In this document: in pieces, positions 1 through 8,659 of the stretch
How positions within the stretch are numbered: the first letter of the stretch is position 1
Layout: the number at the start of each line of letters is the position of its first letter
DNA from: Symbiodinium natans
Taxonomy: Eukaryota > Sar > Dinophyceae > Suessiales > Symbiodiniaceae
Assembly: GCA_905221605.1 (NCBI GenBank)
Contig: CAJNDS010000946.1
Span: 115,001 to 147,500, forward strand
Length of the DNA: 32,500 bases
Reading direction: 5' to 3'
Program-made: the position numbers and the translations under genes
The notes under the pieces: generated by a model
Database searches by the model: none
What the model was told of the DNA's origin: nothing
The model's input: only the letters and a program-made list of their open reading frames with translations

Positions 1-120
1 CCTAAACCCTGAACTCTAAACTCTAAACCCAAGACCCCAAACCCTAAACCCGAAGCATCGGACCCTCCGCTCCTAAAAGCCCCCGCCCTGCAATGGCACA
101 GTCCATCAGCATCATCTTGC

Positions 121-3100
121 CAGCGAGGCACCGTACAAGTTCATGACCTCGGGGGCTTCGGGTTTAGGGTTTAGGGTTTAGGGTTTAGGGTTTAGGGTTT
201 AGGGTTTAGGGTTTAGGGTTTAGGGAGGTCCAGTTTCCACGCAAGCATAAGCCCCGAACCCAAACGTCAATCACAAGCCCCCATGAAGGTCATAAGCCGA
301 GCCGGTCAAAGGAGTGCAACATCCCAAAACCCTTCGTTCACCAAAAGACCCTAATTCCTAGACCCTAAACCATCAACGCTGAACTCTAGACCCTAAACTC
401 TAAACTCTAAACCCCTTAGAACTACTCTAAAATGTCCTGATGTCCCATGCTCTTTAGATAAGCAACAATACGACACGTTCACGAAGGAGACTGTACCCGA
501 ACCCAACCCGAAACATTGAACCCTGTAAACCCTTAACCCCCCTCTAAACCCTAAACCCCCAAAACCCCTGAAACCCCTAAACCCAAAACCCCCGAAACCC
601 CGGAACCCTGAAGCCTTAGGCCCTAAACCCTAAACCCTAAAACCCTTAGCCCTCAACCCGATGAACCCACAGGGCAACAGGCCTGCTGTAGGCTGGTGGG
701 CGGCCAGTTCGCCCAGCCCATCGCCTGCGGTTTAGGATTCAGGGTTTTGGGTTTTGGGTTTAGGGTTTAGGGTCTAAGGTCTAGGGTCTAGGGTCAAGGG
801 TCTAGGGTAGAGGTTGAGGCCTTGGAGGCTTCAGGGCTTAGGTTTTTAGGGTTTTCGGGTTTTTAGGTTTTGATTTTCATATTTCGGGTTTTCGGGTTTT
901 TGAGTTTAGGGTTTTCGGATCTTCGGGTTTTAGGGTTTGGAGTTTTTGCGTTTCAGGGTTTTCGAGTGTTAGGGCTTTAAGGTTTAAGGGCTTTAGCTCT
1001 TAGAATCTAAGGTGTGGGGCGCAGACTTGAGATTCACTGGCCTTCCATCAGTTCAAGCCCCCTAATTACGCCCGTATGCATCCCAGAGTCTCGAAACACC
1101 CCGAAGCACTAAACCTTAAAACCTAAAACACTAAACTTCCTGAATCCCTAAAACCAACCTAAACTTCCATCTTCGGGTGCTGTAGTTTCACGGTCCCGTA
1201 ACATGGGCCCTTAAAGCGGGACCCCTTGCACACCCTTTATGCACGTTGTAAACCCAAGGGCTCCGTGCTTCAGAACCCGGTAACGAAGGTAAGGGATCAT
1301 ATTAAGGGCCCATGAAACTACCCTTAGAAATTGCAACATACATAACCCTAAACCCTAAACCCTAAACCCTAAACCCTAAACCCTAAACCCTAAGCTCATG
1401 AAAACTTGCCTTAGACCTACAACGAAGGGGGGATCCGACAGAGAGACTTGGAAACTCAGGCGTCCCTAGTCCTTTCCGGTTACTTCCTAAGGCCCCCTTG
1501 ATGTAAGGGTCCCCCCACAAAAACGAGTCCCTGTTCAGCCCAAGCCCTCTCAAAACAGACCCTAAAGCCTAAACGCTCAACCCTCAACCCTGAACCCTGA
1601 ACCCTAAACCCTAAACCCTGAACCCTGAACCCTAAACCCTGAACCCTAACCCTAAACCCTAAACCCTAACCCTAAACCCTAAACCCCAAACCTTAGACCC
1701 TAAACCCCAAACCCCAAACCTTAGACCCTGACTCCTCAGCCCTAAACCGTCAACCCTGCGCCCCCCAACCCCCAAACCCTAAACCCTAAACCCCACTTCG
1801 GAGTAGAGCCTAACCCCACTTCGGAGTAAAAGCCTAAGTATATACTTCTTAGGTGTAAGTAGCTAGAATCGCAACCCAGAACCAAAGAAAGTACTGAAAG
1901 TATAGTACTCCAAAACCCCCCCTGAGCCCACCAATCCCCACACCAAACCCTAAACCCTAAACCCTAAACCTTAAACCCTAAACCTTAAACCCTAAACCCT
2001 AAACCCTAAGTCTTCCAACGCGCCTCGCGCTCAGGCGCTGGCGCCGTCGGGGCGGCCTTGGACGCGTTGGGCACTCACACGGTCTTTTAAGGGTTTAGGG
2101 TTTAGGTTTGGGGTTTAGGGTTTAGGGTTTAGGGTTCAGGGTTTAGGGTTTAGGGTTTTTCGGATTTTTCGGGTTCGAGGTTTAAGGTTGGGATGTAGAG
2201 GGCTTTAAGGGTTTCATAGGGGTGTTCGTAGGGTGTTCATGAGGTTGAGAGGCTTGTAGGATGTATGGGTTCGTCTAGGGCTTCTACGTGCTACGGATTT
2301 CCGGGAGCTTGTAGGGTTCAGGGCTTATAGGAACAGGTTTGTCTGCAATTTGCAGCGTCATGCTTAAAGGGCTTATAGGGCCAAAAGCTCTCGCAGAAAA
2401 TCGCCAGGCAGATCCCTAAACCCTAAACCCTAAACCCTAAACCCTACACCCTAAACCAGATATCTGAGCACAGCTGCCGGTGTCGTGGCGCCTGGAGCGG
2501 CTCCAGGAGGCTCGACGGCATCAAAGTCACCCGAGAACTCGACAGTTTCACCACCCTTCCTGGGTTTGGGGTTTAGGGTTTAGGGTTTAGGGTTTAGGGT
2601 TTAGGGTTTAGGGTTTAGGGTTTAGGGTTTAGGGTTTAGGGTTAGTATTTAACAATCTAAGTTTCGAATTCCTTATTGAGTCCAGGTATCCTTAAGAGTG
2701 CAAAATGCTACGCCGCTATGACAAAGCTTCACTCCGGCGTCTGCCAAGGTGAGATCCGGACACATGCCTAGGTCATGGTTGGGATAGTATTAAGAGTTTT
2801 AACTTCTGTTCCTTCTTGAGTTTAAGTACCCTTAAAAATGCAAAATATTAAACCCTAAACCCTAAACCCTAAACCCTAAACCCTAAACCCTAAACCCTAA
2901 ACCCTAAACCCTAAACCCTAAACCACTCTGACAAAGCTGCGCTCCCTGTAGGCTTGGCCGCCCTGGCGCCTGAAGACGTATTTCGACCTCGTGCTCAAGG
3001 TGGTCATGCCGACTGCCTCGCCGAACCTGCCCCATTTCTTGGGGCACTATTTAAAAAATGATCACTTGTGTTCCTTGTTGGGTTTTAAGTATTCATAAAA

Positions 3101-3885
3101 AAAAAAACATGCAACATGATTTGGGGCCTATTAAAGATGATCATGTTTGTTCCTTATTGGGTTTAAGTACTCATAAGAATGTAGAATGATTTTCAACAAT
3201 GACCCAGGAGCGACCAGACATTGTCGCTCAGCTTGGCTTGGCCAGGGACCGTCCGACTTTTGGACCTGTCCATCAGCACGACAGAGAGCTTCACCTGACA
3301 AGCAACTTGTCACGCCAAGACAATGACGTCCATGTCAAGTACCACCGCTAAGACGAATCAGCAAAAAAAAGGACAATGTCTGAGCACGGCTGCCGGTGTC
3401 GTGGCGTCTGCAGAGGTTCCAGGAGCCTCGCAAGCACCAAAGTCCCCAAAAAGCCCAATGCCCCTTAAAGTAAGGAAGATGCCTTACATGATTTTGGGGT
3501 CCATAATATGATTTAAGGGACAATACACTGCTTAACGGGTATTGGGATCTTTGGGTCCCCCAAGAACCACACCCCAAAACCCCAAACCCTGAACCCTTAA
3601 GGTTGTACCCTTGGGTTTTGGGGTCCCTTCTAAGGATCCCTAAGGGAATATGAGGGCCATAGTAGAAATAAATTCAAACGGAACCTTTAGGGGTACAACC
3701 TGAGGGGTACGAGTCTCCATTCCTTGAACACCCAAAACCCCAAACCCCAAACCCTAAACCCCAAACCCTAAACCCTAAACCCCAAACCCCAAACCCTAAA
3801 CCCTAAACCCTGAACCCTAAATCTCGGGCTTGGTCGGCCTCGCTGCGGCTTTGCCGCGCCAGGCGGTGGCCTTGCAAGAAGGCCG
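121..3885 (-). CDS. Partial gene of unknown function, six exons, 3' end beyond window
   Basis: Exons in reading order: 3885-3839, 3026-2924, 2555-2492, 2083-2057, 724-683, 155-121. The reading frame closes at every junction (phases 2, 0, 1, 1, 1). Donors are GAG|GC, GTG|GT, CAG|GC, AAG|GC and CAG|GC, and the last exon ends at CTG|GCAAG. The most protein-like stretches are SKYVFRRQGGQAYRERSF in exon 2, GGETVEFSGDFDAVEPPG in exon 3 and PEVMNLYGASL in the last exon. No family is recognised and no domain is evident. CCCTAAA arrays lie on the low-coordinate side and TTTAGGG arrays on the high side of most of these exons. The gene runs off the left edge, so no stop is seen, and its start is not resolved. 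On the plus strand islands 1-3 can also be read in matching phases, so strand is inferred mainly from exons 2 and 3. Degenerate copies of exons 2 and 3 lie nearby (2700-2760, 3190-3450). Confidence 0.5.
160..225 (+). repeat. TTTAGGG array
   Basis: Nine heptamers next to the exon at 121-155. Confidence 0.95.
1182..1321. mobile_element. MITE-like inverted-repeat element
   Basis: The left end GTAGTTTCA followed by TGGGCCCTTAA (1182-1228, interrupted by a short insert) is mirrored by TTAAGGGCCCATGAAACTAC at 1302-1321. It lies inside an intron of the left gene and encodes nothing. No clear target-site duplication is visible. Confidence 0.55.
1560..1795 (-). repeat. CCCTAAA / CCCTGAA mixed array
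   Basis: Diverged units, many CCCTGAA and CCCCAAA. The duplicated CCCCACTTCGGAGTA follows at 1791-1829. Confidence 0.9.
2572..2642 (+). repeat. Perfect TTTAGGG array
   Basis: About ten heptamers between the exon at 2492-2555 and the first copy of the AT-rich repeat. Confidence 0.97.
2646..3193 (+). repeat. Four copies of a ~65-bp AT-rich repeat with exon relics
   Basis: Related segments lie at about 2646-2711, 2789-2852, 3047-3118 and 3128-3193. Each carries a version of TGTTCCTTATTGAGTTTAAG, then ACCCATAAGAATGCAAAATG. After copy 1 comes TATGACAAAGCTTCACTCC; after copy 2 comes a CCCTAAA array and then TCTGACAAAGCTGCGCTCC, which is the edge of the exon at 2924-3026. The repeats therefore mark a local segmental duplication in which only some copies kept a working exon and only one carries a telomeric array. 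Confidence 0.7.
2848..2923 (-). repeat. Perfect CCCTAAA array at the edge of an exon
   Basis: About eleven perfect heptamers immediately adjoining the donor of the exon at 2924-3026; in gene sense the intron begins GTTTAGGG. Confidence 0.97.
3378..3450 (-). pseudogene. Decayed duplicate of the exon at 2492-2555
   Basis: On the minus strand this stretch encodes GDFGACEAPGTSADATTP, clearly related to the GDFDAVEPPGAAPGATTP reading in and just past the exon at 2555-2492, and it shares the flanking CTGAGCACGGCTGCCGGTGT. It lacks a matching donor, and its right half runs into the inverted-repeat element at 3453-3546. It is best read as an unused duplicate exon rather than part of a gene. Confidence 0.5.
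3453..3546. mobile_element. MITE-like element, GCCCAATGCCCC family, copy 1
   Basis: The left end GCCCAATGCCCCTTAA (3453-3468) pairs with TTAACGGGTATTGGG (3532-3546). The interior carries the motif ATATGATTTAAGG. It shares ends and interior with the elements at 15469-15564 and 22929-23104, so this is a dispersed non-autonomous family. Confidence 0.6.
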
Positions 3886-4027
3886 CTTCGGGTTTAGAGT
3901 TTAGGGCTTGGGGTTTAGGGTTTAGGGTTTGGGGGTGTAGGGTTTGAGGATTTGGGTTTGGGGGTTTGGGGTTTGGGGTTTGGGGTTTAGGGTTTCGGGC
4001 TCAGACGAACTCCTCAACGTGTTCCGA

Positions 4028-4146
4028 CTAGTCCGGATGTTTCGTCGCACCTGGTCCTATTTTGGCGGGGAGAGGTTCTTCCTTTCCGAGGAGGGGTGGA
4101 GGAGAAATGACTGATCCGAATGCTTCATTCGGACTGGTCAGTTGGG
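4028..4146. repeat. Imperfect inverted repeat
   Basis: GACTAGTCCGGATG near 4028 is mirrored by ATCCGAATGCTTCATTCGGACTGGTC ending near 4142 (imperfect, with an inner CATTCGG/CCGAATG pairing). It sits between a TTTGGGG-rich array and a CCCTAAA array, in the position where other introns hold MITE-like elements. Confidence 0.4.
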
Positions 4147-4344
4147 GTCCCTAAACCCTAAACCCTAAACCCTAAACCCTAAACCCTAAACCCTAAACCC
4201 TACAACGGAGGGAGAACAAACCAAACTAATCACCAGTCTGCAGGGCTCATTTCGGACTTAGCGGGGGGGGAGAATATGGGGCTTAGGAGAGTTTGGGGCT
4301 TTAGGGCTTTAAGGACTGGTTCATGATGTGCTGAACGAGCTATA

Positions 4345-4378
4345 CACATATATATATATATATATCTATATCTATATG
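4345..4378. repeat. AT dinucleotide microsatellite
   Basis: A run of TA/AT dinucleotides broken by a few C residues, within an intron. A similar TA run occurs at 11602-11620, at the edge of a MITE-like element. Confidence 0.9.
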
Positions 4379-4436
4379 TACATACACTGCCTCCCCTTCT
4401 CGCCCTCCCCTCCCCCAGCCGCCTCGACGCAGCTGC

Positions 4437-4462
4437 CAGCAGCTCAGCAGCGACCCGGCCAC
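4437..4462 (-). CDS. Candidate short exon upstream of the left gene
   Basis: On the minus strand a GAG|GT acceptor at 4463 and a CTG|GCAGC donor at 4437 frame eight codons (GRVAAELL). It exits in phase 0, which suits the exon starting at 3885. A plus-strand reading is also possible: a good pyrimidine tract ends in CAG at 4418 and the island stays open to GTTTAGGG at 4489. Strand is therefore uncertain. Confidence 0.22.
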
Positions 4463-4654
4463 CTCGGAGGTTGAGCGGGGGCTTGGGGGTTTAGGGTTTA
4501 GGGTTTAGGGTTTAGGGTTTAGGGCTTTGGGGTCCTAGGATTTAGGGCTTAGGGGTCCCAGGATTTAGGGCTCAGGCCTCAGGACATGTAGGATGCAAAG
4601 CCCAGATGTCCATCAAAAATCACACCAGGCGCTTTTGCAGGAGCCGGAATGGAC

Positions 4655-4752
4655 GTTTAGGGTTTAGGGTTTAGGGTTTAGGGTTTAGGGTTTAGGGTTT
4701 AGGGTTTAGGGTTTAGGGTTTAGGGTTTAGGGTTTAGGTTTTAGGGTTTAGG
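4655..4752 (+). repeat. TTTAGGG array
   Basis: About 14 heptamers, marking the left edge of the telomere-free block. Confidence 0.96.
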
Positions 4753-5017
4753 GTCCGCCGACCCTGGCGGCGTGTTGGATGGGTTTCTGGAGGTGAAAAC
4801 CTCCCTCTTTCCCCTTACCCGCGGGGGAGGGGGGGGGGGTAGGGTACCCTGGCAGCTTTTCCGTGGAGGAACAGGCCACCCACACCGCGTAAACTCATGG
4901 ACCATAGGCGGTTTCACACAGGGCATAGGGGCTCTTTTTGGAAAAACACCCCCTTACCCTGCCAGACCCGAACCGCAAACCCAATCCACCAAACCCCAAC
5001 CTTAAACTTGTTCTCCT

Positions 5018-5146
5018 GCGGGGTCGGCGGCTTGAGCCGGAGGCTCTTAAATCCGGCCCCCGCGCCGCCCGTGGTCCAGGGCGGAGCCCGCGTCGCACTA
5101 AAGCGCTAGCTTTAAGGGGCGAGCGCCCGAGCCGCCGACCCCGCCC
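5018..5146. repeat. Inverted repeat with 20-bp arms
   Basis: GCGGGGTCGGCGGCTTGAGC at 5018-5037 matches the complement of 5127-5146 at 18 of 20 positions. The interior is GC-rich and non-coding as far as can be seen. Confidence 0.7.
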
Positions 5147-5818
5147 AAAATTGCTTCAAATTCGCGCGGGGCCCTTCGGGAGGCCTCCAAAACGGCATCC
5201 AAGGGGACGCAACACGCGGTGGTGCGAAAAGCACGAAAACCTCGTAAAAACCATGGGTTTTTACGAAAAACCGAGGCCACAAAACACCCGCAGCACCCCA
5301 TTAAACCCTCACGGGCGCGCATCATCGGCCCTAGCTTTTCACATGGGGCGCGCGCCAGGCCGAAACCACGTTTTTCAAGGTTTGGGGGGGGTACCGGAAG
5401 CCCAAAACCAGGCGAGCATCATGAGCATCAGCAGCCCTGGCCCGCGGGCCCAAGGCAATAAAAAATGCTGAAAAACGCTGAAATCACCGTAAATACCGTC
5501 TTTTTATGAGGTTTTTCACGCGTGCCTCCGACCCCCACCCCTGTTGCCCTTGACCCGCCCCCAAAGTGCGCATCATCGAAACCCACGTCCGGGGGGGGGT
5601 CTGCTGATGCTGCTGATGCGCGGGGTCCGGGCGCATCATCGAGCCATCGCTTCTCTTGGGCTTCGTGGGGGGGTCCGGGCCCACGGCCCAGAGACCCAGC
5701 TGATGCTCATGATGCTCGGTTTGGGGGGGTGTTCCAACAGCAGAAAACCTCGTAAATACCGAGTGTTTTGTGGGTCCACGTAAAAACGCCCCTAAAATCG
5801 CTCATTTTACGCGCTCGA

Positions 5819-5918
5819 ACGGCTTCGTGCCTACAAAACACCCGAACAGCAGGACCCCGAATGCCCTTAAGGGCATTCGGGGTCTTGCTTTTGGGGGTTT
5901 CGTGGGCACGCAAGCGTT
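5819..5918. repeat. Long hairpin centred on a perfect 32-bp palindrome
   Basis: Positions 5853-5884 are a perfect palindrome with half-site GACCCCGAATGCCCTT. Pairing continues imperfectly for about 30 more bases on each side (CTTCGTGCCTACAAAACACC against the complement of GGGGGTTTCGTGGGCACGC). The whole could fold into a hairpin with arms near 50 nt. It is flanked by copies of the CTGATGCTCATGATGC motif. Confidence 0.75.
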
Positions 5919-6130
5919 CAAGCACATACAATCGGCGTGTTTAAGGGGGTTTTGGATGGCCTGGGGGAGGCCGCTGATGCTCATGATGCTCCCTTTCCTG
6001 GGTCCCAAAAGGCTTCCCAAGCCCAAAAACACGTGTTTACAGCGTTTTCTGAAGGTTTTTCGAAGGCAAAACGCATGCATAGAATGCTTTTAAGGCCCCC
6101 AAACCAACCCCACTGATGCTCCTGATGCGG

Positions 6131-6170
6131 GTGCGCGCGCGCGCGCGCGGCGCGCGCGCGCGCGCGCGCC
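6131..6170. repeat. CG dinucleotide run (possible Z-DNA)
   Basis: About 40 bases of almost pure alternating G and C, with one phase break, followed directly by a G-rich run to 6200. Alternating purine-pyrimidine tracts of this kind favour the left-handed helix. Confidence 0.85.
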
Positions 6171-6583
6171 GGGGGGGGAGGGGGGGGGAGGGAGGGGGGG
6201 CGAAGGCAGGAGAAAGAGAGACAGAGAGAAGGAGAGGACAAAGACACGGGAAAGAGAAGACAGTGCCAAGGTTCAAGGTTTCGTGCTTTGGGGGGCGGGG
6301 GCCGGCCCGTGCCGCTAGGCCTGAAATTTAGGGTTTAGGGTTTAGGGTTTAGGGTTTAGGTTTCATCGGCCCGTTTCTTTTTGTCAGGGTTTCATCTGTC
6401 AGGAGGTCACTTACACCAGGACGCCTGTGTAGAACAAAGCTGGTTTCGGGGTTCAGGGATTGGGTGAACCTTAAAGGTCTCTGAGGGCTACACATCTTCA
6501 AGTCCCAAACCCTAAACCCTAAACCCTAACCTAAACCCTAAACCCTAAACCCTAAACCCTAAACCCTAAACCCTAAACCCTTC

Positions 6584-6690
6584 AGGGTTAAAGGCTTGGG
6601 GGGCTTCGGCTTCTGTGACCATCGGGCGGCGGCGCAGTCCCAAGGGCTTGCTTGGATGCGCGCGCCTCGCAATGCCGCCGCGATTGGTGG
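6584..6690. other. GC-rich island between opposed telomeric arrays, probable exon
   Basis: The island follows a CCCTAAA array ending at 6580 and precedes a TTTAGGG-type array from 6690. On the minus strand GAG|GC near 6671 opens all three phases, and one ends at a stop after HRSRSPPSL. On the plus strand a frame reading FGFCDHRAAAQSQGL is open to G|GTTTGGGG. By position it is most likely an exon of the gene around the left end, but frame and strand cannot be chosen from sequence alone. Confidence 0.35.
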
Positions 6691-6905
6691 TTTGGGGTTG
6701 AGGGCTGCTTAGGGTGTAGGGTTTAGGGTTTAGGGCTTAGGGTGTAGGGTTTAGGGTTTAGGGCTTAGCCCTCCGCCCAAGCGTTATGCCGCACTTGAAG
6801 GCATGCCCGAAGTCGTGCAAATGCCACCCCAAAACCCCTCTCTCTACGTCCGATGCGGTTTTGCAGGTTTCAGTGTATTGGGGGGGGGGGGGGGTGGGGG
6901 GATAC

Positions 6906-6945
6906 CGAGAAAAACGCAACTTTTTCCAGTCTGCTCACAAATCCT
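6906..6945 (-). CDS. Candidate 40-nt exon
   Basis: The minus-strand acceptor CGTCTTGCCGCAG| has a good pyrimidine tract, and the donor is CTCG|GTATCC. Two phases are open: one reads RICEQTGKSCVFL, the other GFVSRLEKVAFFS. It may link the possible first exon at 7381-7313 to exons further left, but no unique frame-consistent chain could be fixed. Confidence 0.33.
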
Positions 6946-7312
6946 CTGCGGCAAGACGTCCGGGCGGAGCGTTTAGGGTTTAGGGTTTAGGGCTTAGGGC
7001 TTCGGGCTTAAGGGCTTAGGATTTGCTAGGGCTTTGGCGTTTCTGGAATTTGTGGCTTGGGAGGGCTGGGCTCAAGGGCCTAGGGTGTTTCGGGATTTTG
7101 GGCTCAGGGCTATTTCCACTTCCAACCCCCCAAACTCCTGGGTTCCCCCCTAAGATAGGCTGAATTATCCCTAAATAGCCTTTATGATATGGGGGGGGGG
7201 ATCTAAGGGTAGTATAGAGGGGGCTACTAGCAGTAGGGGAACCCAATGATAGACTCTCCAAGAGGCTTCTGCCAGTTGCAGCGGGCACGCCGCCGCAATG
7301 AGACCGGCAAAC

Positions 7313-7381
7313 CGACGCAGGTCTGGGCACGCCAGGCACTGATGCGCTTGCAATCGAAGACTCGGCCATCATCCCCGCCAT
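7313..7381 (-). CDS. Candidate first exon, 23 codons
   Basis: An ATG at 7381 follows a TTTAG acceptor by two bases, as expected after spliced-leader addition. The frame begins MAGMMAESSIASASVPGVP and could leave at TCG|GTTTGCC. The same frame stays open to 7016, but through G- and T-rich intron-like sequence. Two other frames and the plus strand (RARRRNETGKPTQVWARQ) are also open here, so this is tentative. Confidence 0.3.
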
Positions 7382-7413
7382 CCTCTAAACGACTAGACGC
7401 AAGAGTAACCTCA

Positions 7414-7514
7414 AGGGTTTAGGGTTTAGGGTTTAGGGTTTAGGGTTTAGGGTTTAGGGTTTAGGGTTTAGGGTTTAGGGTTTAGGGTTTAGGGTTTAGG
7501 GTTTAGGGTTTAGG
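7414..7514 (+). repeat. Pure TTTAGGG array
   Basis: About 14 perfect heptamers, ending in a C-run and an A-run. It follows the candidate first exon at 7381. Confidence 0.95.
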
Positions 7515-7761
7515 CCCCCCCCCCCCCAAAAAAAAAGGGAATAAGGGCCTACTCAGGGTCCGAGATGAAGGTTTAGGATTCCTTTTCGGTGCGCTTGTTG
7601 TCTGCGTGGCAAGCCTTTTTAAAACATGTTGATGCATGCGCATGTGACCGGAAGCACAATGGCTGCAGAACACACAGGCTTCTCAACTGGCTCCCCTGCC
7701 CCTCAACCCTAAACTAAACCCTAAACCCTAAACCCTACACCCTAAACCCTAAACCCTAAAC

Positions 7762-7806
7762 CCTTGCTACAGATTCCTGAGTGGCCCCTTCTGGAACCCT
7801 GAAGGC
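7762..7806 (-). CDS. Candidate exon, 15 codons
   Basis: GCTGAG|GCC acceptor, 15 open codons (AFRVPEGATQESVAR), then AGG|GTTTAGGG where a telomeric array begins. It overlaps a 12-bp inverted repeat, CAGATTCCTGAG at 7770-7781 with CTCAGGAATCTG at 7860-7871, so the island could instead be a small mobile element. Confidence 0.25.
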
Positions 7807-7875
7807 CTCAGCGCTGCATCTCGAGAGGATCCTAGACTTAACCCTAGAAACCCTAAAACCTCAGGAATCTGGGTT

Positions 7876-8165
7876 GGGGTTTGGGGTTTGGGGTTTAGGG
7901 TTGAGGGTTTAGGGTTTAGGGTTTAGGGTTTAGGGTTTAGGGTTTAGGGTTTAGGGTTTAGGGTTTAGCGTTTAGGGTTTAGGGTTTAGGGTTAGGGTTT
8001 AGGGTTTAGGTTTTAGGTTTTAGGTTTTAGGTTTTAGGGTTTAGGGTTTAGGGTTTAGGGTTTAGGGTTTAGGGTTTAGGGTTTAGGGTTTAGGGTTTAG
8101 GGTTTAGGGTTTAGGGTTTAGGGTTTAGGGTTTAGGGTTTAGGGTTTAGGGTTTAGGGTTTAGGG
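7876..8165 (+). repeat. Longest TTTAGGG array (~290 bp)
   Basis: Around 40 heptamers with a few TTTTAGG and TTTGGGG variants in the middle. It lies between the candidate exon at 7762-7806 and the MITE-like element at 8304. Confidence 0.95.
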
Positions 8166-8303
8166 ACCTCAACTTGGGATTGTTTTGGGTTTAGTGGAGT
8201 AGGTTAGCACAAGTATAGGGCTTAGGGTTTAGGGTTTAGTGGTTTAGGCCTCTGAGGGTTAAGGTGTGAATTAGGTTTGACGTTTAGGGTTTCAGGTTGG
8301 GAT

Positions 8304-8404
8304 TGGGATGTTTCCCCTTGTACTAACAGTCCTTAATAGGGATTCTCGTACCCATTGCTATAATCCCTACTAAGGACTGCTAGCAAACAAGGGGGAACAT
8401 CCCA
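8304..8404. mobile_element. MITE-like element with ~41-bp terminal inverted repeats
   Basis: The left arm TTGGGATGTTTCCCCTTGT ... AGTCCTTA, then TAGGGAT (8304-8343), pairs with ATCCCTACTAAGGACT ... ACAAGGGGGAACATCCCA (8363-8404). The arms differ at few positions and leave only about 20 bp of interior. Nothing is encoded. The strand could form a near-perfect hairpin. Confidence 0.75.
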
Positions 8405-8659
8405 GACCATAACCCCTAAGACCTAAAACCCAAAGCCTTGAACCGTAAAGGCCGCGAAAACTCTTTGCAGACCTCCCTCTTTAAGGCTCCCAACCTAAAG
8501 AACCTACTCTAAACTGTATCACGCCTCCAACCCTAAACCCTGAACCCTGAACCCTGAACCCTGAACCCCAAACCCTACACCCTAAACCCTAACCCTAAAC
8601 CCTAGCCCTAAACCCTAAACCCTAAACCCTAAACCCCCAACCCTAAACTCCAGAGAAGC

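Larger units (their letters stand above)
4753..6327. other. Telomere-free GC-rich block with palindromes and a repeated CTGATGCTCATGATGC motif
   Basis: This is the longest stretch with no telomere-like array. The motif CTGATGCTCATGATGC or its complement recurs near 5420, 5600, 5700, 5972 and 6114, with shorter GCGCATCATCG pieces at about 5315, 5568 and 5631. It also holds an inverted repeat (5018-5037 with 5127-5146), a hairpin (5243-5265), a perfect palindrome (5853-5884) and a CG dinucleotide run (6131-6170). Open frames exist in several phases on both strands, but none has a start, splice context and plausible product together. No gene is called here. Confidence 0.6.

Noticed and set aside
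5470-6330. Overlapping open frames of 60-107 codons on both strands
   Set aside because: They are mutually overlapping, lack start and splice context, and include CG and G runs; treated as chance in GC-rich DNA.
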